Below are positions 8,363 through 17,098 of a DNA stretch of 64,000 nt, piece by piece. Below the pieces are notes generated by a model. The model had not been told where the DNA came from. It did no database searches and was given only the letters and a program-made list of their open reading frames with translations. The translations under genes were made by a program, and so were the position numbers. The first letter of the stretch is position 1, and every line of letters begins with the position of its first letter. The stretch comes from Sphingorhabdus lacus (lineage in GTDB: Bacteria > Pseudomonadota > Alphaproteobacteria > Sphingomonadales > Sphingomonadaceae), in contig NZ_CP035733.1 of the NCBI RefSeq assembly GCF_009768975.1, forward strand, positions 1,860,001 through 1,924,000, in the 5' to 3' direction.

Positions 8363-9562
8363 TCAGGCCGGAGCAACGGCCAGCGATACGGTGAGCGGAT
8401 TGTAGTTGTAAAGCCACAGGCCGCGGTCCGTTGCGGGATCCTTGCGGGCAAAGGCCTCGCGGAATTCCGCGTGCGTCTGGAAATGGAAGAGCCGGGCGTG
8501 CTCGGTGCTTTCGTCAACAATCCTCGCGGTCCGGTCAATGCGCGCCTGCTCGTAGGTCTTCAGTGCCGCACCCAGGCCATTGCACTCGTCGAGGGCGCGC
8601 ATCAGCACAGCCGCATCCTCTATAGCCATGACCGCGCCCTGCGCCATGTATGGCAACGTTGGATGCGCACTGTCCCCAAGCAGGGTCACACGGTCTGTAC
8701 TCCAGTACTTCAGGCGTGGCCGGTTGTTAAGCGCCCAGCAGAAGCAATTGTCCTTGTCTGCCGCATCGATCATGGTCTGCACATCGCGGTGGAAGCTGGC
8801 GAAATCCGTCTTCAGGTCATCCCACGGCGCCTTGATCGCCCAGCCTTCCTGGGTCCATTCTGGCTTTTCTACGCAGCCAACGAAGTTCAGCAGCCTCCCG
8901 CCGTTGACCCAGTAGACAACCATGTGCTTGTCCGGTCCCATCCAGTTGACGAAGATTGGAGGCTGGAAATCCGCTGGCAGCCTGTCGGCCGGTATCATCC
9001 CCCGCCAAGCGACGTTGCCAGTGAAGTTGGCAGGTTCAAAGCCGTGCATCTGCGAGCGGACCACAGACTTGATCCCGTCGGCACCGATCAGCAGATCGCC
9101 GCGTGCCGTGGTGCCATCGGCAAAGCGCAGAGTAACGCCCTGATCGTCCTCCTCATAGCGCTCTAGCGCCTTGTTGAGGTGGATCGCAGAAGGCGAAAGC
9201 TCACGAACCCGCTCTTCCAGAACGCGCAGGATATCAGGTCGATAAACATGAAGATAGGGCGCTCCAAACCGATCCTCGTGCGTGTCTCCTAACAGAATCT
9301 GGCCAACAACTTCCGCCGTATCGTGTAAGCGAAATTCGGTTCTCAACGGTCGGACAGAAACTGCAGCCAGACGATCCAGAACACCCAGTTGGCGCAGCAC
9401 ATGTGTAGCGTTGGCGCTAACTTGAATGCCCGCCCCAACTTCGCCTAGCTCAGGCGCCTGCTCGAACAGCTCAACCTCATGCCCTGCGAGCAGAAGCAAC
9501 CCTGCGGCTGTCAGCCCGCCAATGCCGCCGCCGACAATCATGATTTTGCATCGCTCTGTCAT
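8363..9562 (-). CDS. 3-Hydroxybenzoate 6-hydroxylase-type FAD monooxygenase
   Basis: The 399-residue single-component flavoprotein hydroxylase probably converts 3-hydroxybenzoate to gentisate using NAD(P)H and O2. It shows the N-terminal GGGIGGLTAAGLLLLAGH dinucleotide motif, the DG motif (GDLLIGADGIKSVVR) and the GDSAHPTLPYMAQGA flavin motif near residue 290. ATG 9562 gives the canonical start 11 residues before GGGIGG; a longer frame has no homology. It is first of the four gentisate genes, 67 bases after the sulfotransferase gene, so it may be read from the upstream operon. Salicylate hydroxylase is a possible alternative but would not feed gentisate. Confidence 0.85.
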   Translation of the reverse strand: MTERCKIMIVGGGIGGLTAAGLLLLAGHEVELFEQAPELGEVGAGIQVSANATHVLRQLGVLDRLAAVSVRPLRTEFRLHDTAEVVGQILLGDTHEDRFGAPYLHVYRPDILRVLEERVRELSPSAIHLNKALERYEEDDQGVTLRFADGTTARGDLLIGADGIKSVVRSQMHGFEPANFTGNVAWRGMIPADRLPADFQPPIFVNWMGPDKHMVVYWVNGGRLLNFVGCVEKPEWTQEGWAIKAPWDDLKTDFASFHRDVQTMIDAADKDNCFCWALNNRPRLKYWSTDRVTLLGDSAHPTLPYMAQGAVMAIEDAAVLMRALDECNGLGAALKTYEQARIDRTARIVDESTEHARLFHFQTHAEFREAFARKDPATDRGLWLYNYNPLTVSLAVAPA

Positions 9563-9629
9563 TATAGGGTCCTTGGTAAATTTTTGCTCTGTTTGACTGA
9601 AAGTTTGCGGTCCGTTCTCGAGCGCCAAA

Positions 9630-11405
9630 TCAATTTGCTGATCCCGCCTTGCCTTCCCAGTAAATTGAAGGTGTGTGAAAGCCGCCATAAAGCTGCCACT
9701 GAAGGATCTCGTTTGGATCGTCGAAACGGATCTGCGACATCCGGGGCGCTGGTGACGTCCGCGAGAATTCCTCTACCCGTCCGGCGTAAGGCACATCATC
9801 TACAAAGCGCCGCGATAGATCATATTCATTCTGATCGTTGAGCTGGTCGGTAATTGGCGGGCAGAAACTTCGGATGACGAGCATATTGTCTGTTGCTGGT
9901 AATCTGTGGGCATCTCCCATCGCCCAGTTGATGCAGCTATCGGATTTCTGTTCCTTTTCGGAAGTCCACAACTCTGTCACGGTCATAGCTTTCGGATCCA
10001 CGTTAACCTCGACCGCGCGGCTGTAGCTTTCGTGGAAGGGCACGATCCGCCGACCGTCGAATGGTCGGGCCTGGAACATCCCGTTATCGAAATAGACGAT
10101 GGTACCCCACGGGGTGACGTGCGGATGATGCTGCGACCAGGGGAACCGCGTAAGACCAACCGGCTTGAGAATTCGGGAGTGAAACTTTTCCGGCCAACCT
10201 TGCGGATCGCTGAAGATCCAGCGGATCTCTTTCGTCTTGCGGTCGATCGCAACCAATGCGTCTAGATGCTTGAAAGACGCAATGACAAGGTCACGCTTCT
10301 CGTCAAACGTAATTCCGTTACCATGCGTCCAGTCTGCATAACCAGGATAGCCCCTCACAGCCCAATAAGGCTGAAAGGTGTGATAATGCAGCATTTTGGG
10401 ATCGAGATGATCGAATGCATCCCACTCCCAAACCACTTTACCACTAGCATCGAACTCAACTATTTTGTCGCCCATCACCATGGATGGCTTTCGCGGGGCC
10501 TGCGGATCGGTGACGCTTGTCGGATAGTCGGGAATCTCGCGACCATTGGCCGACATAGAGATATATGTGCCCCATGGCGTCAGCGAAGGTTCATGGTGTA
10601 GCGTCTGCAACCCGGAGATCTGCGTACCGCTGGGTACAGCTCCTAGCCGGCGTTTTTCTGGATACCATTGGCGAAGAATGTTTCCGAGCATGTCGATCTT
10701 AACGACCCGCTGATCCTCGGTGGTGAAGATCAGAGTTCCGTCAGGTGAAGGCTTGATCCCTGCGACACGACGCTCGCTGATGTAATACCAGCGCACCTCT
10801 CCCTTACTGTCCAGAGCAAGGATCAGCCCCCAGCCCCTCGAAAACTCCTGCTGAGACTTTGTCTGGAAGCTTTGCCGCCCCGGTGCGCGCCGCCTTATAC
10901 TTAAAAAACGCAAGCCAGGTTCCAGCACTGCGCCATCGGCAATTTTGGTCGTCAGCGTGGGCCATTCCAGACCGGCTTTGGGCAAAGCTGGAGTCTTTAT
11001 CGACAGGATTGCGGGCGATTTGGTTGTGCCTGATGGGTCAGAGATTTCGACGGTTACTGTCACCGAACGGTCGGCTGGTAAGTCGATGATCGCAAGTCCC
11101 TTTTCGGGGTCATGACGTTGTGAGAAATGGACAATTCTCTGCGTTACACCGTCATCAATTTTGACTGCTGTAGTGACGGGCCCGGAAGCTTTAAACGACA
11201 GAACCGCAGCAAGCGGCGCGCGCGGGTTTGGATTGGCCTGTAGTTCGGGTTCCCGTTCAAAAGTCGGCTGGGCAAATGCCGGTTGGGCACATGCGAGTAA
11301 CAAGCCGACGACCATACACAACCAAACGCTACTCCGCTGCGCAAGCCCCGAAGTTCGCCCACGTCGATTCCCGACAGTTACGTTAACGCCGATCGTGATG
11401 TGCAT
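9630..11405 (-). CDS. Arylsulfate sulfotransferase-type protein (periplasmic)
   Basis: The 591-residue protein belongs to the bacterial arylsulfotransferase (ASST) family, which moves sulfate between phenolic donors and acceptors through a histidine intermediate without PAPS. Residues 1-46 form a signal peptide (Arg-rich start, SSVWLCMVVGLLLA core, AFAQ cleavage). A beta-propeller follows with EVRWYY, VVWEWDAFDH and EIRWIFSDP blades. Two His-bearing segments resemble the ASST active site: DWTHGNGITFD and SQHHPHVTPWGTIVYFDNG. The start overlaps the VOC gene end by 23 bases. It is last in the sulfatase/E1 operon. Sulfate release rather than transfer is possible. Confidence 0.8.
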   Translation of the reverse strand: MHITIGVNVTVGNRRGRTSGLAQRSSVWLCMVVGLLLACAQPAFAQPTFEREPELQANPNPRAPLAAVLSFKASGPVTTAVKIDDGVTQRIVHFSQRHDPEKGLAIIDLPADRSVTVTVEISDPSGTTKSPAILSIKTPALPKAGLEWPTLTTKIADGAVLEPGLRFLSIRRRAPGRQSFQTKSQQEFSRGWGLILALDSKGEVRWYYISERRVAGIKPSPDGTLIFTTEDQRVVKIDMLGNILRQWYPEKRRLGAVPSGTQISGLQTLHHEPSLTPWGTYISMSANGREIPDYPTSVTDPQAPRKPSMVMGDKIVEFDASGKVVWEWDAFDHLDPKMLHYHTFQPYWAVRGYPGYADWTHGNGITFDEKRDLVIASFKHLDALVAIDRKTKEIRWIFSDPQGWPEKFHSRILKPVGLTRFPWSQHHPHVTPWGTIVYFDNGMFQARPFDGRRIVPFHESYSRAVEVNVDPKAMTVTELWTSEKEQKSDSCINWAMGDAHRLPATDNMLVIRSFCPPITDQLNDQNEYDLSRRFVDDVPYAGRVEEFSRTSPAPRMSQIRFDDPNEILQWQLYGGFHTPSIYWEGKAGSAN

Positions 11406-11841
11406 GATCGTCCTTTCGCTTTTCGATCAGTTCAACTGTCAGGCCATCAGGTCCGTAAATGTAAGTTGCTCTTTGACCCGATGCAGGGCCCCGACGAACG
11501 GTATACGGGGGGGCATCCGCATCAAGTTGGGCTTGGACAGCGCTGATATCGTCCACTTGCAAGGCAAAATGGAAATAGCCGGTATCGCAAACTCGCCTTT
11601 CGATTTTCGAGCGCTCAGGTTGAACATATTCTAATAACTCGAATTGAAAGCCGTCGCGTTCGACATATGCCAACTCGCGCACGACAGCTCCTTGAAGTCG
11701 CGTTATCCCTTCGACCGCATTCGGATCAAAGGGAGCGAAGCGGGAGTGAATTACAAAGCCCAGTTTTGACAGGAAAGTGAGCGCACGGTCCATGTCAGAG
11801 ACAGTGATACCGACATGAACCAGTCGCTCATCGGCAATCAT
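11383..11841 (-). CDS. VOC (glyoxalase/extradiol fold) protein
   Basis: The 152-residue protein has two vicinal-oxygen-chelate modules. The likely metal ligands are His in LVHVGITVSD, Glu in FQFELLEY, His in YFHFALQVDD and Glu in GLTVELIEK. Members act as isomerases, lyases, dioxygenases or epimerases, and the sequence does not single one out. It is translationally coupled on both sides (ATGA with the lipoyl gene, 23-base overlap with the sulfotransferase), so it belongs to this pathway. Confidence 0.75.
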   Translation of the reverse strand: MIADERLVHVGITVSDMDRALTFLSKLGFVIHSRFAPFDPNAVEGITRLQGAVVRELAYVERDGFQFELLEYVQPERSKIERRVCDTGYFHFALQVDDISAVQAQLDADAPPYTVRRGPASGQRATYIYGPDGLTVELIEKRKDDHAHHDRR

Positions 11842-12080
11842 TGCGCGACCTCAACCACGCAAACAATATCGCCAACTTGAGCCTCTTCGCCCTCCGGAAT
11901 CCGGATTTCGAGAAGAGTCCCGTCAGCACTAGCTTCGAAGGATTGTGTAACCTTTTCGGTCTCAAAATCGTAAAGTGCGTCTCCACTGGCAAATGTTTCA
12001 CCGGGCGATTTATGCCATGTGACAATTGTCGCCTCTTCCATGTTCATGCCAACACGCGGCAGCTTAAGTTGTATCTTCAT
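11838..12080 (-). CDS. Stand-alone lipoyl-domain protein
   Basis: The 80-residue protein is a complete lipoyl/biotinyl domain and nothing else. It opens with KLPRVGMNMEEATIV and carries the lipoylation turn DFETEKVTQSFEA with K43 as the modified lysine. The acidic Glu before the Lys fits 2-oxoacid dehydrogenase E2 lipoyl domains. It has no linker, peripheral-subunit-binding or acyltransferase domain. It sits eight bases after E1 beta, in the place where the E2 gene usually is. I infer that it takes the acyl or oxidised group from the E1 alpha/beta pair; what transacylates and reoxidises it is not encoded here. Confidence 0.85.
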   Translation of the reverse strand: MKIQLKLPRVGMNMEEATIVTWHKSPGETFASGDALYDFETEKVTQSFEASADGTLLEIRIPEGEEAQVGDIVCVVEVAQ

Positions 12081-12088
12081 GCTTTTTC

Positions 12089-13066
12089 CTAATTTGATAA
12101 AAGGGCCGTAACCGCTGAAGTGATCCGATCAGCGCTCGGATAGACGCTGTGCTCGAGAACGGGTGCGTAAGGCATACAGACATTTGGAACGGTCACGCGT
12201 TTTACGGGTGCTTTCAGCAAGGCAAATCCCTCGTCAGCCGCTACCGCGGCGATGTGGCTTGCCGCACTGCAACGATCGCGAGCTTCGTCGACAACGACTA
12301 ATCTTCCGGTTTTTGCAAGCGAGGCGAGAACCGATTCCTCGTCAAGCGGCACCAGCGTTCGCGGATCAATAATCTCAGCCTCAATGCCTTGGGCAGCAAG
12401 TGACTTCGCAGCTTGATCGGCGAGTTTCACCATCGCACCAATCGCGACGATAGTAACATCATGTCCTTCGCGTCGGATTGCAGCTTTGCCGAACGGGACG
12501 ATGTGATCCCCTTCCGGAACGTCTCCCAGTTCTCCACCACGACCGCCAGGTTCGAGAAAGATTGCTGGATCATTGCTGCGCACTGCTGTTTTAAACAGCC
12601 CCTTTGCATCACCTGCATTAGATGGGACAGCAACGTTAATACCGCCGAGGTTCATGAACAACGGATATGGACAATCCGAATGTTGTGCAGCGGTGGACCG
12701 GCCTCCCCCAAAACCTGCCATCACCGTGATAGGCAGCCTCATTTGACCGCCAGTCATCAGATGCAGTTTCGACATCTGGTTGGCAATCGCATCAAAGCCC
12801 GTATACATAAAGTTGGAAAACATCATGTGCAGCACCGGTCGCCAGCCCGCTGCGGCCATTCCAACAGCCATACCCGTAAGCAAAGCCTCACAGATCGGTG
12901 TATCGCGCACCCGATCCGGCCCAAAACGATCCCTAAGTCCCTTAGTGTCTCCGAACATCGAAATTTCGACATCCTCGCCAAAGAGAATGATACGAGGATC
13001 ACGTTCCATTTCCTCAAACATGGCTTCATTTATGGCTTGGATCAGCCTTCGCTTTGCCATCACCAT
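12089..13066 (-). CDS. TPP-dependent dehydrogenase E1 component, beta subunit
   Basis: The 325-residue protein is an AcoB/PdhB-type transketolase-like beta subunit. It keeps the catalytic Glu region (VRDTPICEALLTGMAVG), the His segment AQHSDCPYPLFMNLGGI, and the C-terminal domain (IDPRTLVPLDEESV). It pairs with the E1 alpha gene, which it overlaps by seven bases (the second Met would reduce this to one). Similarity to acetoin dehydrogenase is closer than to pyruvate dehydrogenase by overall pattern, suggesting cleavage of an alpha-hydroxyketone or a 2-oxoacid. This is inference from family. Confidence 0.88.
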   Translation of the reverse strand: MVMAKRRLIQAINEAMFEEMERDPRIILFGEDVEISMFGDTKGLRDRFGPDRVRDTPICEALLTGMAVGMAAAGWRPVLHMMFSNFMYTGFDAIANQMSKLHLMTGGQMRLPITVMAGFGGGRSTAAQHSDCPYPLFMNLGGINVAVPSNAGDAKGLFKTAVRSNDPAIFLEPGGRGGELGDVPEGDHIVPFGKAAIRREGHDVTIVAIGAMVKLADQAAKSLAAQGIEAEIIDPRTLVPLDEESVLASLAKTGRLVVVDEARDRCSAASHIAAVAADEGFALLKAPVKRVTVPNVCMPYAPVLEHSVYPSADRITSAVTALLSN

Positions 13067-14055
13067 GCATCCACTTCTGAAAACATCATTGATTTTACCA
13101 ATTTGGGATCGGGGTCAGGTGCTGACCTCGCGCGCGCTGACGCTTCGTCAACCGCCGCCCTGACACGCTTGCGAATTTCGACAATCTCGTCCGCCGTCGA
13201 TCCGATATCGATTAACAATGCGGCGGCGCGATCCAGCGGATCACGTGCAACCCAACTCGCGACTTCTTCGTCACTTCGGTATGGCTGCGAGAGAAAATTG
13301 ATCTCGGCTTCAACATGCCCGCGTGTGCGGTAGGTATGCGTTACCAAGAGACCCGGTCCACCTCCGGCCCGCATCGCCTCGAGCATTTCGCCGGCGACAC
13401 ACCAAACAGCGCTGACATCGTTTCCATCGACCTCATGAGCCGGGATTCCAAAGGGCTTGGCTCGATCAAGAATGTTACCGCTGGTTGCGACTTCCGACCT
13501 TGTGAATTCTGACCAGCCATTATGTTCGCACACTAACAATAAAGGCAGCTTCCAGAGAGAAGCGACATTCATCGCCTCCATCAATGTTCCCTGATTGGCG
13601 GCACCGTCGCCAAAGAAGCACACGGCTACCTTACCTTTGCGCTCCAGCTTCGCTGCAAATGCAGCACCGGTGGCGATTGCAAGTCCACCGCCAACGATTC
13701 CGTTTGCTCCCAAAATCCCGCGCGAAATGTCAGCAACATGCATAGTACCGCCAAAACCACCGCAGACACCATCAGCCTTAGCGTGAATTTCCGCGATCAT
13801 GGCGTATGGGTCACCTCCTTTGGCAAGAAAGTGCCCGTGCCCCCTGTGGGTACTAGTGATCCAGTCGTCGTCTCCGAGATGTGCGCAAACGCCAACAGCC
13901 GAAGCTTCCTGACCGACGTAAAGATGAACACCGGCTGGCAACTCCCCTGCTCGAAATTGTGCACCTAGATATTCTTCGGTTTCACGAATGAGGATCATCC
14001 GTTCATACATTGCCAGCAGTTTTTCCTGACTTGGCCTTAGATTGTCGTGTTTCAC
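13060..14055 (-). CDS. TPP-dependent dehydrogenase E1 component, alpha subunit
   Basis: The 331-residue protein is an AcoA/PdhA-type alpha subunit. The TPP motif runs from GDGAANQGTLMEAMNVAS to the NGW segment some 30 residues later. GVHLYVGQEASAVGV and STHRGHGHFLAKGGD are typical of the family, as is the GGFGGTMHVAD loop. It is coupled by ATGA to the upstream ALDH and overlaps E1 beta downstream. In acetoin-type chemistry the products would be an aldehyde plus an acyl-lipoyl group, which would explain the two ALDHs in the same operon. Confidence 0.88.
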   Translation of the reverse strand: MKHDNLRPSQEKLLAMYERMILIRETEEYLGAQFRAGELPAGVHLYVGQEASAVGVCAHLGDDDWITSTHRGHGHFLAKGGDPYAMIAEIHAKADGVCGGFGGTMHVADISRGILGANGIVGGGLAIATGAAFAAKLERKGKVAVCFFGDGAANQGTLMEAMNVASLWKLPLLLVCEHNGWSEFTRSEVATSGNILDRAKPFGIPAHEVDGNDVSAVWCVAGEMLEAMRAGGGPGLLVTHTYRTRGHVEAEINFLSQPYRSDEEVASWVARDPLDRAAALLIDIGSTADEIVEIRKRVRAAVDEASARARSAPDPDPKLVKSMMFSEVDAW

Positions 14056-15479
14056 AAGCTCACCACCGTTGTTGTAACCTGAGAATAAAATTCCAAAGAT
14101 TCACGCCCACCCTGAACACCGACCCCCGAACGTCCATGTCCTTGTAACGGAGTTATAAAATCTCGGACCTGCCAGCAGTTGACCCAGTTAATACCTGCTT
14201 TCAGCGCAGCTGCTGTTCGATGTGCGCGTGACAGATCGTTTGTCCACACCATCGAAGCGAGCCCGAATTCGGTGTCGTTTGCTCGTGCGATCGCCTCAGC
14301 TTCTGAATCGAAAGGTGCCACATGGACGATGGGCCCAAATGTTTCTTTGCGCGACAGTTCGGCATCATCCGGCAATCCAGTTAGGATCGTTGCCGGATAA
14401 TAGGCACCATCTCCTTCCGGTATCTCGCCGCCAATGATGCACTGACCGCCGGCCTGACGGGCGCGTTTAACCGCCTCGTGAACATGCGACCTATGGTCTT
14501 GGGAAATGAGAGGACCGAGCGTATGTCGGTTAGCATTTTCTACAAGTTTCGATACAAAAGCATCAAACACCGATCGCTCGACAAACAAACGTTCCATCGA
14601 CAAACAGACTTGGCCGCTATTCGCAAATGCAGCTGTGGCACAGGCTTGAGCAGCCTTATCCAAATCAGCGTCGGCAAAAACCAATCCTGCATTCTTGCCG
14701 CCTAGCTCGAAGAGTACAGGCCGGAGGCCTTCTGCCGCAGATTTCATGATCGCCGTTGCGCTTCGGCCTTCACCGGTAAATCCGAAACCGTCGATACCTG
14801 GATGCGCTGCAAGAATGGCTCCAGTCGAGTTCGCCCCAAATCCGTGAACGACGTTGAATACACCTAGCGGAAGCCCGGCTTCATGAAGAATCTCAGCCAG
14901 CAAGGCTGCTGAAGACGGCGAATGTTCGGATGGTTTGGCTATAACACAGTTTCCGGCAGCTAAAGCTGGAGCCAAGTTGAGCGCCAACAAAAGAAGCGGA
15001 ACGTTCCATGGAGCAATTATTGCTACTACACCGAGCGGTCGACGGCTTGTATAGGCTAAAGTTTGGGGCGCCTGATTTCGGGGAATGTTGGGAGACAAAG
15101 CCCTGCCCTGCCATGCGTCATTGCTCTCTGTTCGCAAAAGCGTCGCATAGAGTCGAAAGGTTTCGACAGTTCGCGCCACATGCGCGGCGAGAACCTCTGA
15201 CTTCGAGCGACCAATATCTGCGACCTCAGCCAGTGCAAGATCATCCGCACGTTCTAAGATTGCACTAGCCAGCCGATCAAGCAGATCCGCGCGATCAATG
15301 CGGTCCCATTCCTCCCAGTCCTGTCGTGCTTCGCGGGCAGCGGAAACGGCCAAATTGACGACGTGTTCGTCAGCTTCATGAACTAAAGCGACAAGGCTGT
15401 TGTCAACGGGTGAGCGCTTAGAAAAAGTACGGGGTCCAGGCAAAAATTGTCCCCCAACATATGAGAATATCTCCTTCAC
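14052..15479 (-). CDS. Aldehyde dehydrogenase (hydroxymuconic/benzaldehyde-type)
   Basis: The 475-residue ALDH has the Rossmann motif GFTGEGRSAT, the general base Glu in LFELGGKNAGLVF and the catalytic Cys in NSGQVCLSMERL. Segments such as IIAPWNVPLLLLALNLAPALAAG place it near 2-hydroxymuconic semialdehyde and aromatic aldehyde dehydrogenases. The C-terminus ends GHGRSGVGVQGG. It is coupled by four-base overlaps to both the sulfatase and E1 alpha genes. A likely role is oxidation of the aldehyde released by the E1 reaction; the substrate is not determined. Confidence 0.85.
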   Translation of the reverse strand: MKEIFSYVGGQFLPGPRTFSKRSPVDNSLVALVHEADEHVVNLAVSAAREARQDWEEWDRIDRADLLDRLASAILERADDLALAEVADIGRSKSEVLAAHVARTVETFRLYATLLRTESNDAWQGRALSPNIPRNQAPQTLAYTSRRPLGVVAIIAPWNVPLLLLALNLAPALAAGNCVIAKPSEHSPSSAALLAEILHEAGLPLGVFNVVHGFGANSTGAILAAHPGIDGFGFTGEGRSATAIMKSAAEGLRPVLFELGGKNAGLVFADADLDKAAQACATAAFANSGQVCLSMERLFVERSVFDAFVSKLVENANRHTLGPLISQDHRSHVHEAVKRARQAGGQCIIGGEIPEGDGAYYPATILTGLPDDAELSRKETFGPIVHVAPFDSEAEAIARANDTEFGLASMVWTNDLSRAHRTAAALKAGINWVNCWQVRDFITPLQGHGRSGVGVQGGRESLEFYSQVTTTVVSL

Positions 15480-17098
15480 TGCCCGGCCTCTTCAGCCAGA
15501 GCGACCGCGAGTTCATTGGCGTTGCGGATACCCAGCTTGATCCCTCGCGTCACCTGGGTGTCAGTCCGTCGCTCAACATTTTCATCACTTTCGGTAACGC
15601 GGCGAGGCCTTAGAGCCCAATCAATCAATGCCGCTTCGAGTTCGTTCCTGATCGCGGCGTATTGTGGATCGAGGGAACGATTTTCAAGTTCGCCAGGATC
15701 GTTTTCGAGATCGAACAACAGCGGCTCGAAACCCGGGCACGCTATCATCTTCCAACGCGCGCCTACAACAGCAACTATGCCTGTCTTGTCGATAGGCTGT
15801 CCAAGTTCCCTGCGAAACCGCATCGTTGCATAATCATATTCGCAAAAACTGTAGCGGCGCTCGATCGTGCCGCCGCTCAGTAACGGCAGCAGAGATATGC
15901 CTTCGAGACGAGGATGCGCAGGATCACCTTCGCCTAGTTCGACAAATGTCGGCAAAAGATCAATTGACTCGACAAGTGCGTGACTTACCGATCCACGAGA
16001 AGCATCCGATTGTTCGCGAGGATCGACGATAATCAACGGAACACGAATAGCCGGCTCGTGGAGAAACTCTTTTTCACCAAGCCAATGGTCTCCAAGATAA
16101 TCGCCATGATCCGATGTAAACACTATCAAAGTGTTTTCGAAGAGCCCTCGGGCCTTCAAGGCAGCGAACAGAACTCCCAATTGGTCATCAAGCTGTTTAA
16201 CCAAACCCATATATGCAGCAACAACCGGAACTCTGACTTTCTCGTCCGAAAAACTACGGCTGACCCGGCGCCGCTGGAAACCGGCAAACACAGGGTTTTG
16301 TGTAATTCGTTCGTCCGCACTTCGAACTGCGGGCAGAACATCGTTTGCATTAAACAATGCGTGATAGGGTGCAGGTGCAACGTAGGGCCAATGGGGCTTA
16401 ATGTAACTGAGATGGATGCACCATGGCTGATCACCCATTGCATCAATACACTCAATGGCGCGGTGTGTTAGATAGGGTGTTTCGCTGTCCTCTTCACGCA
16501 CACGAGCGGGATAAGGCGATGCCTCAAGCATCCAGCCAGAAACGACTTCCCCATCAATCTCAACCGAATTCACCCATTCGTGCCAAGGATTTGCGCCGCT
16601 ATAACCGCGGTCACGCAAGTAACGGTTATAGTCGGCGCCAAATCGTTTCTCGGCAGGCCAATGATCGAGATAAATACCCTCTTCGCGCGAATATGTCTCG
16701 AAACCTGCTTCGGCTACAAGCGAACCCTCAACCGAAGCTGGATCGATTTTGCGCTTTCCCATACCCTCCAGGTCGGCGCGCATATGCGTCTTTCCAACCA
16801 ACACGGTACGATATCCTAATGGACGCAAATGGTCTCCGATAGTCCATTCGTCTTGCCGCAGAGGTGTATCATTGAGGCTTGCGCCATGGGATAGGACGTA
16901 ACGACCAGTGTATACGCTCATCCGCGCCGGCCCACATACAGCCGACTGGGCATAGGCGCGACTGAACCGGACACCTCTTGACGCCAGCCAGTCAAGATTA
17001 GGCGTTTTCAATGCCGGATGGCCATAACATGATAGATAGTCAGCACGCAGCTGATCAGCCATGATAAAGAGAATGTTGGGTTTGCAGGCCATCTTCAA
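15476..17098 (-). CDS. Formylglycine-dependent sulfatase / phosphonate monoester hydrolase-like
   Basis: The 540-residue protein belongs to the alkaline-phosphatase-superfamily sulfatases. Metal ligands appear in NILFIMADQLRAD, and the CxPxR activation motif is CGPAR with C55 as the residue converted to formylglycine. The catalytic His segment IHLSYIKPHWPYVAP and the FTSDHGDYLGDH metal site follow. The arrangement, including LKTPNLDWL and YTGRYVLSH, resembles phosphonate monoester hydrolases, which are often promiscuous sulfatases. No signal peptide is seen, so it acts in the cytoplasm. The window encodes no formylglycine-generating enzyme. With the sulfotransferase in the same operon, a sulfate ester is the more likely substrate. 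Confidence 0.85.
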   Translation of the reverse strand: MKMACKPNILFIMADQLRADYLSCYGHPALKTPNLDWLASRGVRFSRAYAQSAVCGPARMSVYTGRYVLSHGASLNDTPLRQDEWTIGDHLRPLGYRTVLVGKTHMRADLEGMGKRKIDPASVEGSLVAEAGFETYSREEGIYLDHWPAEKRFGADYNRYLRDRGYSGANPWHEWVNSVEIDGEVVSGWMLEASPYPARVREEDSETPYLTHRAIECIDAMGDQPWCIHLSYIKPHWPYVAPAPYHALFNANDVLPAVRSADERITQNPVFAGFQRRRVSRSFSDEKVRVPVVAAYMGLVKQLDDQLGVLFAALKARGLFENTLIVFTSDHGDYLGDHWLGEKEFLHEPAIRVPLIIVDPREQSDASRGSVSHALVESIDLLPTFVELGEGDPAHPRLEGISLLPLLSGGTIERRYSFCEYDYATMRFRRELGQPIDKTGIVAVVGARWKMIACPGFEPLLFDLENDPGELENRSLDPQYAAIRNELEAALIDWALRPRRVTESDENVERRTDTQVTRGIKLGIRNANELAVALAEEAGQ

